Below, in pieces: positions 9,232 to 17,652 of a stretch of 64,000 nt of DNA. Positions within the stretch are counted from its first letter, which is position 1. Every line of letters begins with the position of its first letter. The notes below the pieces were generated by a model. It worked only from the letters and a program-made list of their open reading frames with translations. It was not told the DNA's origin and searched no databases. Made by a program: the position numbers and the translations under genes. Location of the stretch: positions 1,302,001 through 1,366,000 of the forward strand of contig NZ_CP038020.1 in assembly GCF_010120595.1 (NCBI RefSeq), given 5' to 3'. This DNA is from Streptococcus thermophilus. Its GTDB lineage: Bacteria; Bacillota; Bacilli; Lactobacillales; Streptococcaceae.

Positions 9232-10202
9232 AAAAACCAAGAATTACAGTAATAGGTGGGGGAACTGGTATTCCAGTTATTCTTCGTAGTTTGCGTCATA
9301 AAGATGTTGATATCACCGCTGTTGTAACTGTGGCTGATGATGGCGGTTCTTCAGGAAATTTGCGTAATATCATGAAACTAACTCCTCCAGGGGATTTGCG
9401 TAATGTTTTGGTTGCTATGAGTGATATGCCTAAACTTTATGAACGCGTTTTCCAATATCGTTTTGATCAAACTGATGGAGCTTTAGCTGGTCACCCACTT
9501 GGAAATCTGATTATCGCTGGAATCTCAGAAATGCAAGGGTCTACCTATAATGCTATGCAGCTTTTAACGAAGTTTTTCCATGTTACAGGTAAGATTTATC
9601 CTGCCAGCGAGACTGCTCTAACCCTTCATGCCGTTTTTCAAGATGGACATGAGGTGGCAGGTGAGAGTAGCATTTCCCAATATGATGGTATGATTGAGCG
9701 TGTCTATGTGACTAACGCCTACAATGAAGATGTGCCGAAGGCTAGTCGTAAGGTTGTTGATGCCATTATGAATAGTGATATGATTGTACTAGGACCTGGC
9801 TCACTTTATACATCAATTTTGCCAAATCTGGTTATACCAGAGATTCGTCAGGCGCTTATAGAGACTAAGGCTGATGTTACTTACATTTGTAATATTATGA
9901 CTCAGTACGGAGAAACGGAGCACTTCTCAGATGCTGACCATGTGGCCGTTCTCAATCGTCATCTTGGCTCTGATGTTATCGATAATGTTTTGGTTAACGT
10001 CAAGAAGGTTCCTCAGGAATACATGGCTAGTAATGAATTTGATGAATACCTTGTTCAGGTTGAGCATGATTTTGAGGGCTTACGTCGTGAAGCAAAAACA
10101 ATTGTTTCTTCTAATTTTCTGCGACTTGAGAACGGTGGTGCCTTCCACCATGGCGATTTGGTAGCGGAAGAGCTTATGCATCTAGTGAGGAAGAAGTCAT
10201 GA
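9228..10202 (+). CDS. yvcK: YvcK-type gluconeogenesis factor / morphogenesis protein
   Basis: This 324-residue protein is of the CofD-like/YvcK family, which binds nucleotide sugars and in Firmicutes affects carbon metabolism and cell-wall morphogenesis. It shows the N-terminal Rossmann motif [35 protein letters not shown] and [23 protein letters not shown] is where most homologues have LSxLLRGLK. The ATGA overlap with rapZ and the 4-bp overlap with whiA mark a tight operon. Confidence 0.95.
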   Translation: MKKPRITVIGGGTGIPVILRSLRHKDVDITAVVTVADDGGSSGNLRNIMKLTPPGDLRNVLVAMSDMPKLYERVFQYRFDQTDGALAGHPLGNLIIAGISEMQGSTYNAMQLLTKFFHVTGKIYPASETALTLHAVFQDGHEVAGESSISQYDGMIERVYVTNAYNEDVPKASRKVVDAIMNSDMIVLGPGSLYTSILPNLVIPEIRQALIETKADVTYICNIMTQYGETEHFSDADHVAVLNRHLGSDVIDNVLVNVKKVPQEYMASNEFDEYLVQVEHDFEGLRREAKTIVSSNFLRLENGGAFHHGDLVAEELMHLVRKKS

Positions 10203-11110
10203 GTTTCACGATTAAGGTTAAAGAAGAGATAATTGCAGCCTCGAGTAAAGATATAGCGGAATTGTCAGCATTAATTAAGATGTCTGGTTCCGTTGGTTTA
10301 ACGAATCAAGGACTGACTCTCTCGATTTCGACAGAGAATGCAAAAATTGCTCGTCATATCTACCAGTTGATAGAAAATCGCTACCGTTGCAATCCTGAAT
10401 TGAGGCATTATAACAAGACTAATCTCAAGAAAAATCGTGTTTACACTGTCTTTGTTGCTGAGAATGTCAATGATATTTTGTCTGATTTACAATTAGCCGA
10501 TTCTTTCTTTGGCTTTGAAACAGGCATTGAAACGACAATAATGGAAGATGACGATGCTGGAAGGTCCTATTTACGAGGTGCTTTTTTGGCAACTGGAACG
10601 GTACGTGATCCTGAAAAAGGACGTTACCAATTGGAAATTTTCTCTGTTTATCAGGACCACGCAGAAGATTTAGCCTCTCTTATGAAAAAATTTATGCTTG
10701 ATGCCAAGGTTTTACAACATAAAAATGGATTTGTGACTTATCTTCAAAAAGCAGAAGATATTATGGATTTTCTCATTATTATTGGTGCTATGACCTCTAA
10801 GGAGATTTTTGAAGAGGTCAAAATCATGAGGGAGACCAGAAATGACCTCAATCGTGCTAATAATGCTGAGACAGCGAATATTGCTAGAACGATTAGTGCT
10901 AGTATGAAAACAATTAATAATATTATCAAGATTATGGATACGGTTGGCTTGGAGATTTTACCGGTGGAGCTGCGCCAAATTGCCCAACTCCGTATTGCCA
11001 ATCCAGATTATTCTATCCAGCAAATCGCAGATAGTATAGAACCTCCTCTAACCAAGAGTGGTGTCAACCATCGTCTCAGAAAAATAAATAAGATAGCAGA
11101 CGATTTGTAA
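10199..11110 (+). CDS. whiA: WhiA, LAGLIDADG-type DNA-binding protein
   Basis: This is the 303-residue WhiA. An N-terminal degenerate LAGLIDADG homing-endonuclease-like domain ([35 protein letters not shown]) is followed by a C-terminal helix-turn-helix ([27 protein letters not shown] with VNHRLRKI). It is a conserved DNA-binding regulator connected to sporulation in actinomycetes and cell division in Bacillus. The ATG overlaps the yvcK stop. A decayed dipeptidase gene starts 17 bp after its stop, so the operon probably once continued into pepD. Confidence 0.95.
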   Translation: MSFTIKVKEEIIAASSKDIAELSALIKMSGSVGLTNQGLTLSISTENAKIARHIYQLIENRYRCNPELRHYNKTNLKKNRVYTVFVAENVNDILSDLQLADSFFGFETGIETTIMEDDDAGRSYLRGAFLATGTVRDPEKGRYQLEIFSVYQDHAEDLASLMKKFMLDAKVLQHKNGFVTYLQKAEDIMDFLIIIGAMTSKEIFEEVKIMRETRNDLNRANNAETANIARTISASMKTINNIIKIMDTVGLEILPVELRQIAQLRIANPDYSIQQIADSIEPPLTKSGVNHRLRKINKIADDL

Positions 11111-11127
11111 GTAGAAATGAAGCTTTT

Positions 11128-12143
11128 ATGGCTTGTACAACGATTTTAGTAGGTAAGAAAGCTTCATATGATGGCTCTACCATGATGGCACGTACTGAGG
11201 ATTCTCAATCTGGCATTTTTACGCCCAAAGAAGTTCTCGTCGTAATCCCTGAAGACTAACCGCGTCATTACCAGTCTGTGCTTAGCAAATTTTCAATTGA
11301 TTTACCAGATAATCCTCTACGTTATACTTCTGTTCCGGATGCACTTTGTAAAAATGGTATTTGGGGTGAAGCTGGTATTAACTCAGCTAATGTTGCCATG
11401 AGTGCAACAGAAACAAACACGACCAATGCGCGTGTTCTCGGTGCGGATCCTCTTGTTACAGATGGTTTTGGAGAAGAGGATATGTTGACTTTGGTCTTGC
11501 CGTATATCGAGACGGCGCGTGAAGGTGTCCTTCGTTTGGGAGAATTCCTTGAAACTTACGGAACTTACGAGTCAAATGGTATTTCTTTTTCAGACACTGA
11601 AGAAAGTTTTTGGTTGGAAACAATTGGTGGTCACAATTGGATTGCAAGACGTGTTCCAGACAATGCCTATGTTACTATTCCAAACCAACTTGGTATCGAG
11701 CACTATGAGTTTGAAAATCCAGACGACTATCTTGCCTCACCAGACATTAGAGACTTCATTAATAAACATCACTTGGATTTGACTTATTCTAATGAACACT
11801 TTAATCCACGTTATGCTTTTGGTAGCCAACGAGATAAGGATCGTCATTATAATACACCACGTGCTCGGGCAATGTAGAAATTTTTGAACCCAGAAAAAGA
11901 CTATGATCCAAAATCATTCTTTATTCCATGGTGCCAAAAACCATACCGCAAAATTACAGTTGAAGATGTTAAATACGTCTTGAGTCTTCATTACCAAGAT
12001 ACGCCTTATGATCCTTATGGACCTCAAGGAGATGCGGTAAGTCAACGCCAATTCCGTCCAATCGGTATTAACCGTACTAGTCAAATAGCTCTCTTGCAAA
12101 TGCGTCCTAACAAATCATCAGAAACAACTGGTATTCAATGGTT
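11128..12143 (+). pseudogene. pepD: C69-family dipeptidase (PepD-like), decayed
   Basis: C69 dipeptidases are N-terminal-nucleophile cysteine enzymes that cleave dipeptides. From the ATG at 11128 the protein reads [26 protein letters not shown], with the catalytic Cys near the N-terminus as in lactic acid bacterial PepD. Stops occur at about 11258 (PED*PRHYQS) and 11875-11877 ([16 protein letters not shown]). The frame otherwise stays open through [20 protein letters not shown]. At about 12144 an IS6-type end abuts and the last third is missing. Two nonsense codons and a lost 3' end make it inactive. Peptidase loss is common in milk-adapted streptococci. Confidence 0.9.
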
Positions 12144-12488
12144 GGTTCTGTTGCAAAGTTTGAAAATCAAACGCGCCCTCTCTGAACTCCTAATATCTTA
12201 GGCTGTTATCCCCATTAATACCTTGATTTCAGTAGACACAAAAAAGCCGAAGAGCGTTCCATTTCTTCGGTTCTTTTTATATATTCCTCGAAGGGTCTTC
12301 CTGCCCTTAATCGTGGAAGAGGCTGTACGGAGACTTTGATAAAATTTATTTCGTCGTTTAATAGGTCGATGGTCTTGTTCTATTAAATTGTTAAGATACT
12401 TCACAGTTCGGTGCTCTGTCTTAGTATATAAACCCACACTCTGTAACTTTCTAAAGGCGAAGCCAAGAGAAAGTGCTTTATCGGTCAC
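12144..12488 (-). pseudogene. IS6-family transposase, C-terminal fragment with left terminal repeat
   Basis: The terminal repeat GGTTCTGTTGCAAAGTTT at 12144-12161 is that of IS6-family elements such as IS1194/IS1216. On the minus strand 12198-12488 encodes VTDKALSLGFAFRKLQSVGL, HRTVKYLNNLIEQDHRPIKRR and FFVSTEIKVLMGI, the C-terminal part of the DDE domain including the glutamate region. The N-terminal part of the transposase is missing, and an IS30 fragment takes over at 12489. Confidence 0.85.
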
Positions 12489-12870
12489 AATTACGCAGGA
12501 CCGCTTAAATCCAGATCAATCAAACCAGCGTAGAGCCAGTTATAGATGGTTTTAAAAGCTACCATTGGCTTTTGTTCAAGCTGATAGCGGCTACAAATCT
12601 GTTCAGGTGACCAGGAGGATTTTAAACCGTCCTCAATTTCCTTTTGAGACTCTGGTGTCAAACAAGGCTTCCGACGTTTTTGTTTAGACCTGTGGTCGTA
12701 CTGTTCCAGTGCTAAGGCTTCGGAATAACCATTTTGGCATCGTCTTAATTCTCTTGAAATGGTAGACTTATGGACGCCAAGTTTACTTGTAATTTGGCAA
12801 GGTTTCAAACCTAATCTAAGTATGTTTCTATCTTTATTCGGTCGGTTATGGTAAGATGGGAGTAGCTCAT
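12489..12870 (-). pseudogene. IS30-family transposase, N-terminal fragment
   Basis: From the ATG at 12870 the reading is MSYSHLTITDRIKIETYL. A one-base deletion (about 12812) shifts the frame into LGLKPCQITSKLGVHKSTISRELRR and SWSPEQICSRYQLEQKPM. This is the HTH-bearing N-terminal region of IS30-family transposases. The catalytic DDE half is absent: the sequence runs into the IS6 fragment at about 12489. Only a remnant of an IS30-like element remains. Confidence 0.85.
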
Positions 12871-13155
12871 AGTTTTTCCTCGGGTTCTGTTTGTGTGGTT
12901 ACTTACAGTTTACACCAATGAAAGGCTATGAGTTTTTTGTTGCACTATATTTTACAATTTATCATCTGCAAAAAACCAGTAAATATCTAATATTAAAAAA
13001 TCACTCCAATTATAATAAAGGGTTTAATAAAATTCATTATTTTTCTCCAATCTTTAGCTTTCTGTTTTACAGATGTGCATACTCATAAATATCAATCTTT
13101 TTCTATTATATAATCACTATTTACTGCCCAAACCATCAGATTCTCCTCAAATTAT
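12871..13155. other. Gene-free stretch between IS30 remnant and tspO
   Basis: This is AT-rich DNA with no convincing reading frame. Part near 12905-12960 (GAGTTTTTTGTTGCAC) may be IS30-end debris. A short plus-strand open frame here has no ribosome site or recognisable content. Nothing else is seen. Confidence 0.4.
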
Positions 13156-13638
13156 TTAGTTCAAGATAGCAACTGATACACTCAAATATGTTGCGAAAAT
13201 AATCCAAATGAAATAAGGAATTAGAAGGAATGAAGACCACTTATTAATTTTTGAAAATTTAATGATGCAGAGATAAACAATAAAATCTAGTAAGAGAATA
13301 ATTATAACTCCTAACCAAAAATAGCCTTTGAAAAAAATAATACTCCAAATAAAGTTTAAGATAAGTTGTATTCCAAAATAGAATAAAGCATTTTGGCCCT
13401 CACTCCTTCGAGTTTTCAGCTTATAAAAAATCAAATAGGCGGAAATGGCGATAAAAGCATATAATACAGGCCAAACAATTCCAAAAAGATAGTCTGGTGG
13501 TGCTAGGAGTGGGAGTTTAAGATTATTATAAATTCTCTTAATATCACCCGCCAAGAGGCCAGATAGGCCACCAATTAGCTCAATTCCTATAATAAATAAT
13601 ATTAATTGTCCCAATGATTTTAGTTTATTACTAGTCAT
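13156..13638 (-). CDS. TspO/MBR-family membrane protein
   Basis: This is a 160-residue protein with five predicted membrane helices and the TspO/MBR (peripheral benzodiazepine receptor-like) fingerprint: NNLKLPLLAPPDYLFGIVWPVLYAFIAI, a central NFIWSIIFF segment, and LIPYFIWIIFATYLSVSVAILN at the end. The family binds tetrapyrroles and acts in stress or porphyrin-related signalling in other bacteria; the role here is unknown. I place the start at the ATG at 13638 because GGGAGAG sits correctly before it. An ATG 18 bp upstream lies before that ribosome site. It sits in a zone of IS debris. Confidence 0.85.
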   Translation of the reverse strand: MTSNKLKSLGQLILFIIGIELIGGLSGLLAGDIKRIYNNLKLPLLAPPDYLFGIVWPVLYAFIAISAYLIFYKLKTRRSEGQNALFYFGIQLILNFIWSIIFFKGYFWLGVIIILLLDFIVYLCIIKFSKINKWSSFLLIPYFIWIIFATYLSVSVAILN

Positions 13639-13835
13639 AATTTCTCTCCCTTTCATAATGAATGCATTCTTTTGATTACCATACTTATATTATAACATAA
13701 ATAGTTAGTCAAGCTGGCTTATTCGCTTGACTAACTTTATAACTTATATAATCATCTTTAATTTATTAAAAAATAAAAATGTCACTAGAAAAATTTCCAG
13801 TAACATTTTATAAGAGTTATTTTTAGTCGTTTTTA

Positions 13836-14208
13836 TTATTTGTAAGGGAAAATCTGTGAGGGAATTGAACCACTCGTAGTGTATCTTTTAAGCACTTTAT
13901 CAGCATCTCGTTTTTCTTTTATTACACTTACAAATTTAGCTTTTGCATCAAATTTTTGATAATCTTCATCATTAAGAATCAATATCTTAGAAGTGGCACT
14001 GTATTCTCCTAGAACAATATATTTTGTACTTTTAGGTTTCACTGACTGTCCTTTATCATCAGTTATTGTTTTATCTTCCTTTCCTGTCCACAAAGCTGGC
14101 TCGGATGATAAGTTTTCTACTGTCTTAAATTTAAACTTATCTCCTTTTTTGGTTACGTTATTAAAAACTTTTTCATTTATTAATTTATTAGCAGCTTGAG
14201 TATTCAAG
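13836..14208 (-). pseudogene. Hypothetical protein, 5' end cut off by IS1191 copy 3
   Basis: From the IS edge the frame reads LNTQAANKLINEKVFNNVTKKGDKF and continues about 120 residues to SGSIPSQIFPYK. It is hydrophilic, Lys-rich and has no membrane segment. It could be the C-terminal part of a small lipoprotein whose signal peptide was lost, but I do not recognise the family with confidence. The ATG at 14219 lies within the IS and is not the natural start. Confidence 0.5.
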
Positions 14209-15521
14209 GATACTGTCAATAATTATGTGTAAACACTCAAGTAGAGTTGAAGAATGTTAATCAAATAAGCTTTCAAGTGTGTCAGCACACTGGCCAAACC
14301 CTTTATGGATGCGTTGATTTTGCTTGAAATTATAATCTTCAAACAGGGTAACTAAATAACGTTCCAGAGCCTCCTCGTTAGGAAAAAGGACCTTCTTTTT
14401 CGTTTGACGTTTGATTTCTTTGTTAAGAGACTCAATGAGGTTTGTCGAATAAATGCTATGCTAAATCTGGTAGGGAAACTGATAAAAAGTTAAAAGATTA
14501 TCCGTATTCTCCAGACTTTCCATGACTTTCCTATACTTTGGTTTCCATTCGGCGATAAAGTTCTCTAAAGCTTGCACTGCCATTTCTAAATTTTCAGCAC
14601 GATAAATCGTTTTAAATTGCTCCAGAATAACCGCTCTATCTGCTCGTTTCACTTTACTAGCTAGATTTCGACTAATATGAATTAAGCAACGTTGTTGTTT
14701 AGCTAATGGGTAAGCCTGATTGATAATCTGTTCAAGCCCCTTGAAGCCATCGGTCACTACAAGAGAAACCTGTTGGATTCCTTGGTTTTGAAGCTTGTCT
14801 AACAGGGTGGACCAAGAAGCATTGTTTTCATTTGGGGCGATTTCATATCCAAGAACAGCCTTCTGTCCTTCTGGTGTAATGCCAAGTGCGATATGAATAC
14901 ATTCTTTACTAACGGTTCCACGTCTTAAGGGAAGATAGGTTCCGTCAAGAAATAAAACAGAGTAATTGGCTTCTAAGCTTCGCTCATGAAAAGTAGCGAC
15001 ATTCTCCTGAGTTGCTTTTGAGATATTAGAAATTGTGGCAGGACTATAGTGATGACCATACATTCGCTCGATGATATCACTAATTTCTCGAGTCGTTACA
15101 CCGGTTTGATAGAGTTTGATAACCATCTCTTCCAAGTGGTCATCTCGACGTCCATAAGCGGGAAGCAAAGCTGGACTAAAGTTCCCATTACGATCTCTAG
15201 GAATACTCAACTGAACAGTCCCATATTTGGTTTCGAATTTCCGTGCATAGCTTCCGTTACGACTATTCCCAGAATTATAGCCTAATTTATCGTAAGGTTC
15301 ATCCCCTAAAAAGGCTGATAACTCTGCTTGAAGCAGATCATTCATAGCTGTTTCAAGAGAAGTACGGAAAAATTCATCAATATCTTGCTTTTGGGCTAGG
15401 AAGTTAAGTAGTTCTGTGGTAAACTGAGTCATAGGAATAAATCTCTTTCTAGTAATGTTTTGCAACTCTACTATAACGGATTTATTCCTTTTTGTGTTTA
15501 CACAACTTATTTTACACTACC
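14209..15521 (-). mobile_element. IS1191 copy 3 (reverse orientation), 1313 bp
   Basis: Both 28-bp inverted repeats are present (GATACTGTCAATAATTATG at 14209; complement of GGTAGTGTAAAATAAG ending at 15521). The length equals copy 2 exactly. The flanking octamers (TATTCAAG left, GTCTTTTT right) do not match, so the neighbourhood was rearranged after insertion. Confidence 0.95.
14257..15432 (-). pseudogene. IS256-family transposase (IS1191), nonsense mutation
   Basis: It is the same gene as in copies 1 and 2, starting MTQFTTELL at 15432. The Trp codon after FPYQI is TAG (reading FPYQI*HSIYSTN at about 14461), removing the last 67 or so residues, which would include the conserved IESLNKEIKRQ helix and catalytic glutamate region. 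The frame is otherwise open to the normal stop near 14257. It also differs from the others by Asp for Tyr in FLGDEPYDK. Confidence 0.9.
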
Positions 15522-15537
15522 GTCTTTTTTCTCAATT

Positions 15538-15568
15538 TTACACTAATGGAAAACTTTGCAACAGAACC
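15538..15568 (-). repeat. Isolated IS6-type terminal repeat
   Basis: AAACTTTGCAACAGAACC at 15551-15568 is the exact reverse complement of the repeat at 12144-12161. With about 45 bp of adjoining DNA it is the opposite end of an IS6-family element whose middle has been replaced. Confidence 0.75.
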
Positions 15569-15768
15569 ACTTTAGCCAGTTGTCTTTTTAATTCTAGAAA
15601 ATCAGCTTTAGAGACGGAGCTTTCATTAGATTTAGAGTAGAGGTCTATCCATTTATAAATTGTTGCAGGGGCCACGTCGTATTCTTTAGACAGCTGGGTG
15701 ACGGATTGACCAGAATGATAGAAGGTGATAAGTGTTTCTTTAAATTTTTTTGAGTAGCGTTTTTTCAT
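15569..15768 (-). pseudogene. IS3-family OrfA fragment
   Basis: From the ATG at 15768: MKKRYSKKFKETLITFYHSG, SVTQLSKEYDVAPATIYKWIDLY, DFLELKRQLAKV. This is the helix-turn-helix and leucine-rich start of IS3-family OrfA (transposase subunit). It is cut after about 67 residues by the IS6-type terminal repeat, and no OrfB follows. Confidence 0.85.
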
Positions 15769-15857
15769 GTTTTTGTCCTTTGTCTAAATTATACAATAGT
15801 GACTCTAAGATTTAAGGATAACATCACTAATAATCAGTATTGAGCTTAACAAGGTGC

Positions 15858-15926
15858 TATACTTAATTTTATGAGATTACAGTATCTGTTGTGGAATAGA
15901 AGCCAAAATTGGTTTCTATTTTTTTG
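15858..15926 (+). ncRNA. Candidate small transcript 1 with terminator
   Basis: An extended -10 (TGCTATACT, -10 hexamer at 15858-15863) is followed about 33 bp later by a strong hairpin, ATAGAAGCCAA/TTGGTTTCTAT (15896-15919), running into seven T. No open frame fits in between. It could equally be only a terminator for a transcript from the left. Confidence 0.35.
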
Positions 15927-15933
15927 GTTGATA

Positions 15934-15961
15934 TTGTAATTTCGAATTAAAGTGATATACT
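15934..15961 (+). promoter_or_regulatory. Promoter of candidate small RNA 2
   Basis: TTGTAA (15934-15939), 16-bp spacer, TATACT (15956-15961) with an extended TGA-TATACT. Confidence 0.5.
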
Positions 15962-15967
15962 TAGCTC

Positions 15968-16031
15968 ATGGGTGGTTTAGCGAAAGCACCACACCTTCAT
16001 CATTAGCTACTTAAATTGGGGTAGCTTTTTT
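15968..16031 (+). ncRNA. Candidate small structured RNA 2 (about 65 nt)
   Basis: It starts about 7 bp after the promoter above. It contains a first hairpin (GTGGT/ACCAC around TTAGCGAAAGC, about 15972-15992) and ends in a typical terminator AGCTAC/GTAGCT with six T (16005-16031). No peptide is encoded. The compact promoter, hairpin, terminator layout resembles plasmid antisense or counter-transcribed RNAs. The target is unknown. Confidence 0.45.
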
Positions 16032-16079
16032 AAATAATGTGTAACTATAAACAAAAATCAGTTTGATAATAAGAGTAAG

Positions 16080-16189
16080 GAGCATCTAACGAATAAAAAT
16101 AAAGAAAAAAGGCGATCATAGGCCTACTGTTTTTTGGGTTTGTAGTAAGTATTTTAGTGATATATCTAGTGATAGTTTTACTAATGTAA
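16080..16189 (+). pseudogene. Possible broken small membrane peptide gene
   Basis: After AAGGAG (16078-16083) an ACG (ATG lost?) begins NKNKEKRRS and a stop. One frame over, the same stretch reads KAIIGLLFFGFVVSILVIYLVIVLLM to a TAA at 16187-16189, a clean membrane helix. This fits a roughly 35-residue single-pass peptide with a start mutation and a frameshift, but it could be chance. Confidence 0.25.
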
Positions 16190-16294
16190 GAAATAACTTA
16201 ATGTTCGGATAAGGTAACACATTTTTTAAATAATTTATGAATCCTAAGTAAGTGGTAAGAGTTTTTAGAAATAGAAAATAATCCTGTATTTATG

Positions 16295-16325
16295 AGGAGA
16301 ACGGAGAAATCTGTTCTCCTTTTTG
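16295..16325 (+). terminator. Terminator-like hairpin before the first element gene
   Basis: AGGAGAAC/GTTCTCCT stem, 10-nt loop, five T. It lies 36 bp before the ATG at 16361, so it ends upstream transcription or acts as an attenuator in the leader of the 16.4-kb operon. Confidence 0.65.
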
Positions 16326-16360
16326 TTCGCTTAAAATTTCATAAAGAAGGGAGTCTTACC

Positions 16361-16549
16361 ATGAAGGGATTGGAAATAGTGATGGATATTGAGACTTTAG
16401 AAGTCTATGAAGTCATTGATCACGATCAAGAAGTGAGTTCAGAATCAACTGAGGAAGAAAAAGAATTAGTCTTTGATAGTCGTAGTGATATTGTTAAAGT
16501 TTATCAGTTGGATCTTTTTGAAGAAATGAACTTACTTAATACATCTTGA
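16361..16549 (+). CDS. Small acidic protein of unknown function
   Basis: This is a 62-residue, strongly acidic protein (MKGLEIVMDIETLEVYEVID, SSESTEEEKELVFDSRSD, YQLDLFEEMNLL). I choose the ATG at 16361 because GAAGGGAG precedes it at the right distance. An in-frame ATG further left would lie inside the terminator hairpin. No domain is recognised. It opens the replication/accessory cluster running to 21.9 kb. Confidence 0.55.
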   Translation: MKGLEIVMDIETLEVYEVIDHDQEVSSESTEEEKELVFDSRSDIVKVYQLDLFEEMNLLNTS

Positions 16550-16587
16550 ATAGTTTAGTTAATGGATAACATAGCTAGGAGGACATA

Positions 16588-17082
16588 ATGGTTAGGAATG
16601 AGTTTTATGATCAATTAATCAATAGTGAACCATTAGGTTTTATTGATCCTCTGAGTGATCTAGGAGAGTTCGATTCTATTCAGATGAAGTTCTGTGAACC
16701 TGTTAGGAATTTGAAAAACAAATATTCAGGTAAACCTTACAATCTAAACTGGCAGAACAAAATCGAACAGATGAGAGCGCTGTATATTCAGTATCAGAAA
16801 AGCTTGATATTGGAAGATCAGGAACAAGGTGTTCACAACAGAGTTAGGAATAAAGAATCTAAAGAGCATGTTAATGAGATTGTTACAACTTATCTAAAGC
16901 TTGGATTCAGGTTCAAAGAGATTGAAGCTAGGATTTCACTATTTAATACACGCTTACGAAGTAATTGGAAAAGAAGTGACTATGTTACAACAATAAGCCC
17001 TGAATTTTATTTGAAGAGAGACTTACAGGATGGTTACAGCATGCCGAATACGACTCTTCCCAGAAGTATGAAAATTAACTAA
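16588..17082 (+). CDS. Hypothetical protein with possible helix-turn-helix
   Basis: This 164-residue soluble protein of unknown family follows a perfect AGGAGG ribosome site. Residues about 105-140 (HVNEIVTTYLKLGFRFKEIEARISLFNTRLRSNWKR) look like a helix-turn-helix in which a glycine turn separates two helices, followed by basic residues. It might therefore bind DNA and is one of few candidates for a regulator inside the element. This is inference from pattern only. It is 38 bp after the acidic small gene and 11 bp before the next. Confidence 0.5.
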   Translation: MVRNEFYDQLINSEPLGFIDPLSDLGEFDSIQMKFCEPVRNLKNKYSGKPYNLNWQNKIEQMRALYIQYQKSLILEDQEQGVHNRVRNKESKEHVNEIVTTYLKLGFRFKEIEARISLFNTRLRSNWKRSDYVTTISPEFYLKRDLQDGYSMPNTTLPRSMKIN

Positions 17083-17093
17083 AGGAGAAGTTA

Positions 17094-17651
17094 ATGATAT
17101 CACAAGAAGACATTGATCAACTGGTTGAAGACTGGGTAGAAACTGGTTTTCCGATTGAACTAAAGCAGTTGATACCTGATGATGAGGAACTGGAAACAGG
17201 GATTTGCAGACGTTGTGCTTGTAATTGGGTTACGCCTTGTATTGATGAAGAACACGGTGCTTGCTGGTGGATTGATAAGAATAGAACACTATGTAGCCAC
17301 TGTTTCCATGGATGGAACGATGAACCTTATCAGATGAAAGTTTACTATCGACCAGGGCATGACTGGCTAGAAAGAGATAGAGAATTTGCTGAGGAAACAC
17401 TGAGTGATCCCAGAGAACATTGGGTGTATGACATGGAACATGATGTTTTGTGTGTTGTTAACTTAGGAGATCATATCGGAGCTGTTCGTTTTATTGCAAA
17501 AAAATTTTACGGTCTAGATCGTATCTACCATGAAGAGATTCCAAAATGGCAAGAAATCATTGCCAATAATATGATTTTTCATAATGCAGCGGTGAATGAT
17601 TCTGATCACTATGCTAGACATTTGCCACGAAAATATCGTGAAGAGGATTGA
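17094..17651 (+). CDS. Zinc-finger-like protein, phage/mobile-element type
   Basis: This 185-residue protein carries a cysteine cluster at about residues 40-70: ICRRCACNWVTPC, then ACWWIDKNRTLCSHC. The C-x2-C-x-C...C...C-x2-C pattern with the W-x-D element is a recurrent small zinc-binding module in phage and plasmid proteins of unknown role. The remainder is Asp/Glu/His-rich (WLERDREF, YDMEHDVLCVVNLGDHIG). The start is supported by AAAGGAG. It abuts the next gene: its TGA and the following ATG are one base apart. Confidence 0.6.
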   Translation: MISQEDIDQLVEDWVETGFPIELKQLIPDDEELETGICRRCACNWVTPCIDEEHGACWWIDKNRTLCSHCFHGWNDEPYQMKVYYRPGHDWLERDREFAEETLSDPREHWVYDMEHDVLCVVNLGDHIGAVRFIAKKFYGLDRIYHEEIPKWQEIIANNMIFHNAAVNDSDHYARHLPRKYREED

Positions 17652-17652
17652 T

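Noticed and set aside
13993..14199. Plus-strand 68-codon frame opposite the truncated gene 13836-14208
   Set aside because: No ribosome site; the opposite frame has normal hydrophilic protein composition and extends exactly to the IS edge.
14201..15529. Target duplication around IS1191 copy 3
   Set aside because: Flanking octamers TATTCAAG and GTCTTTTT differ, so no clean insertion can be claimed.
16292..16360. Upstream start for the small acidic protein
   Set aside because: The leader from 16292 is the terminator hairpin itself; the ATG at 16361 has a proper ribosome site.
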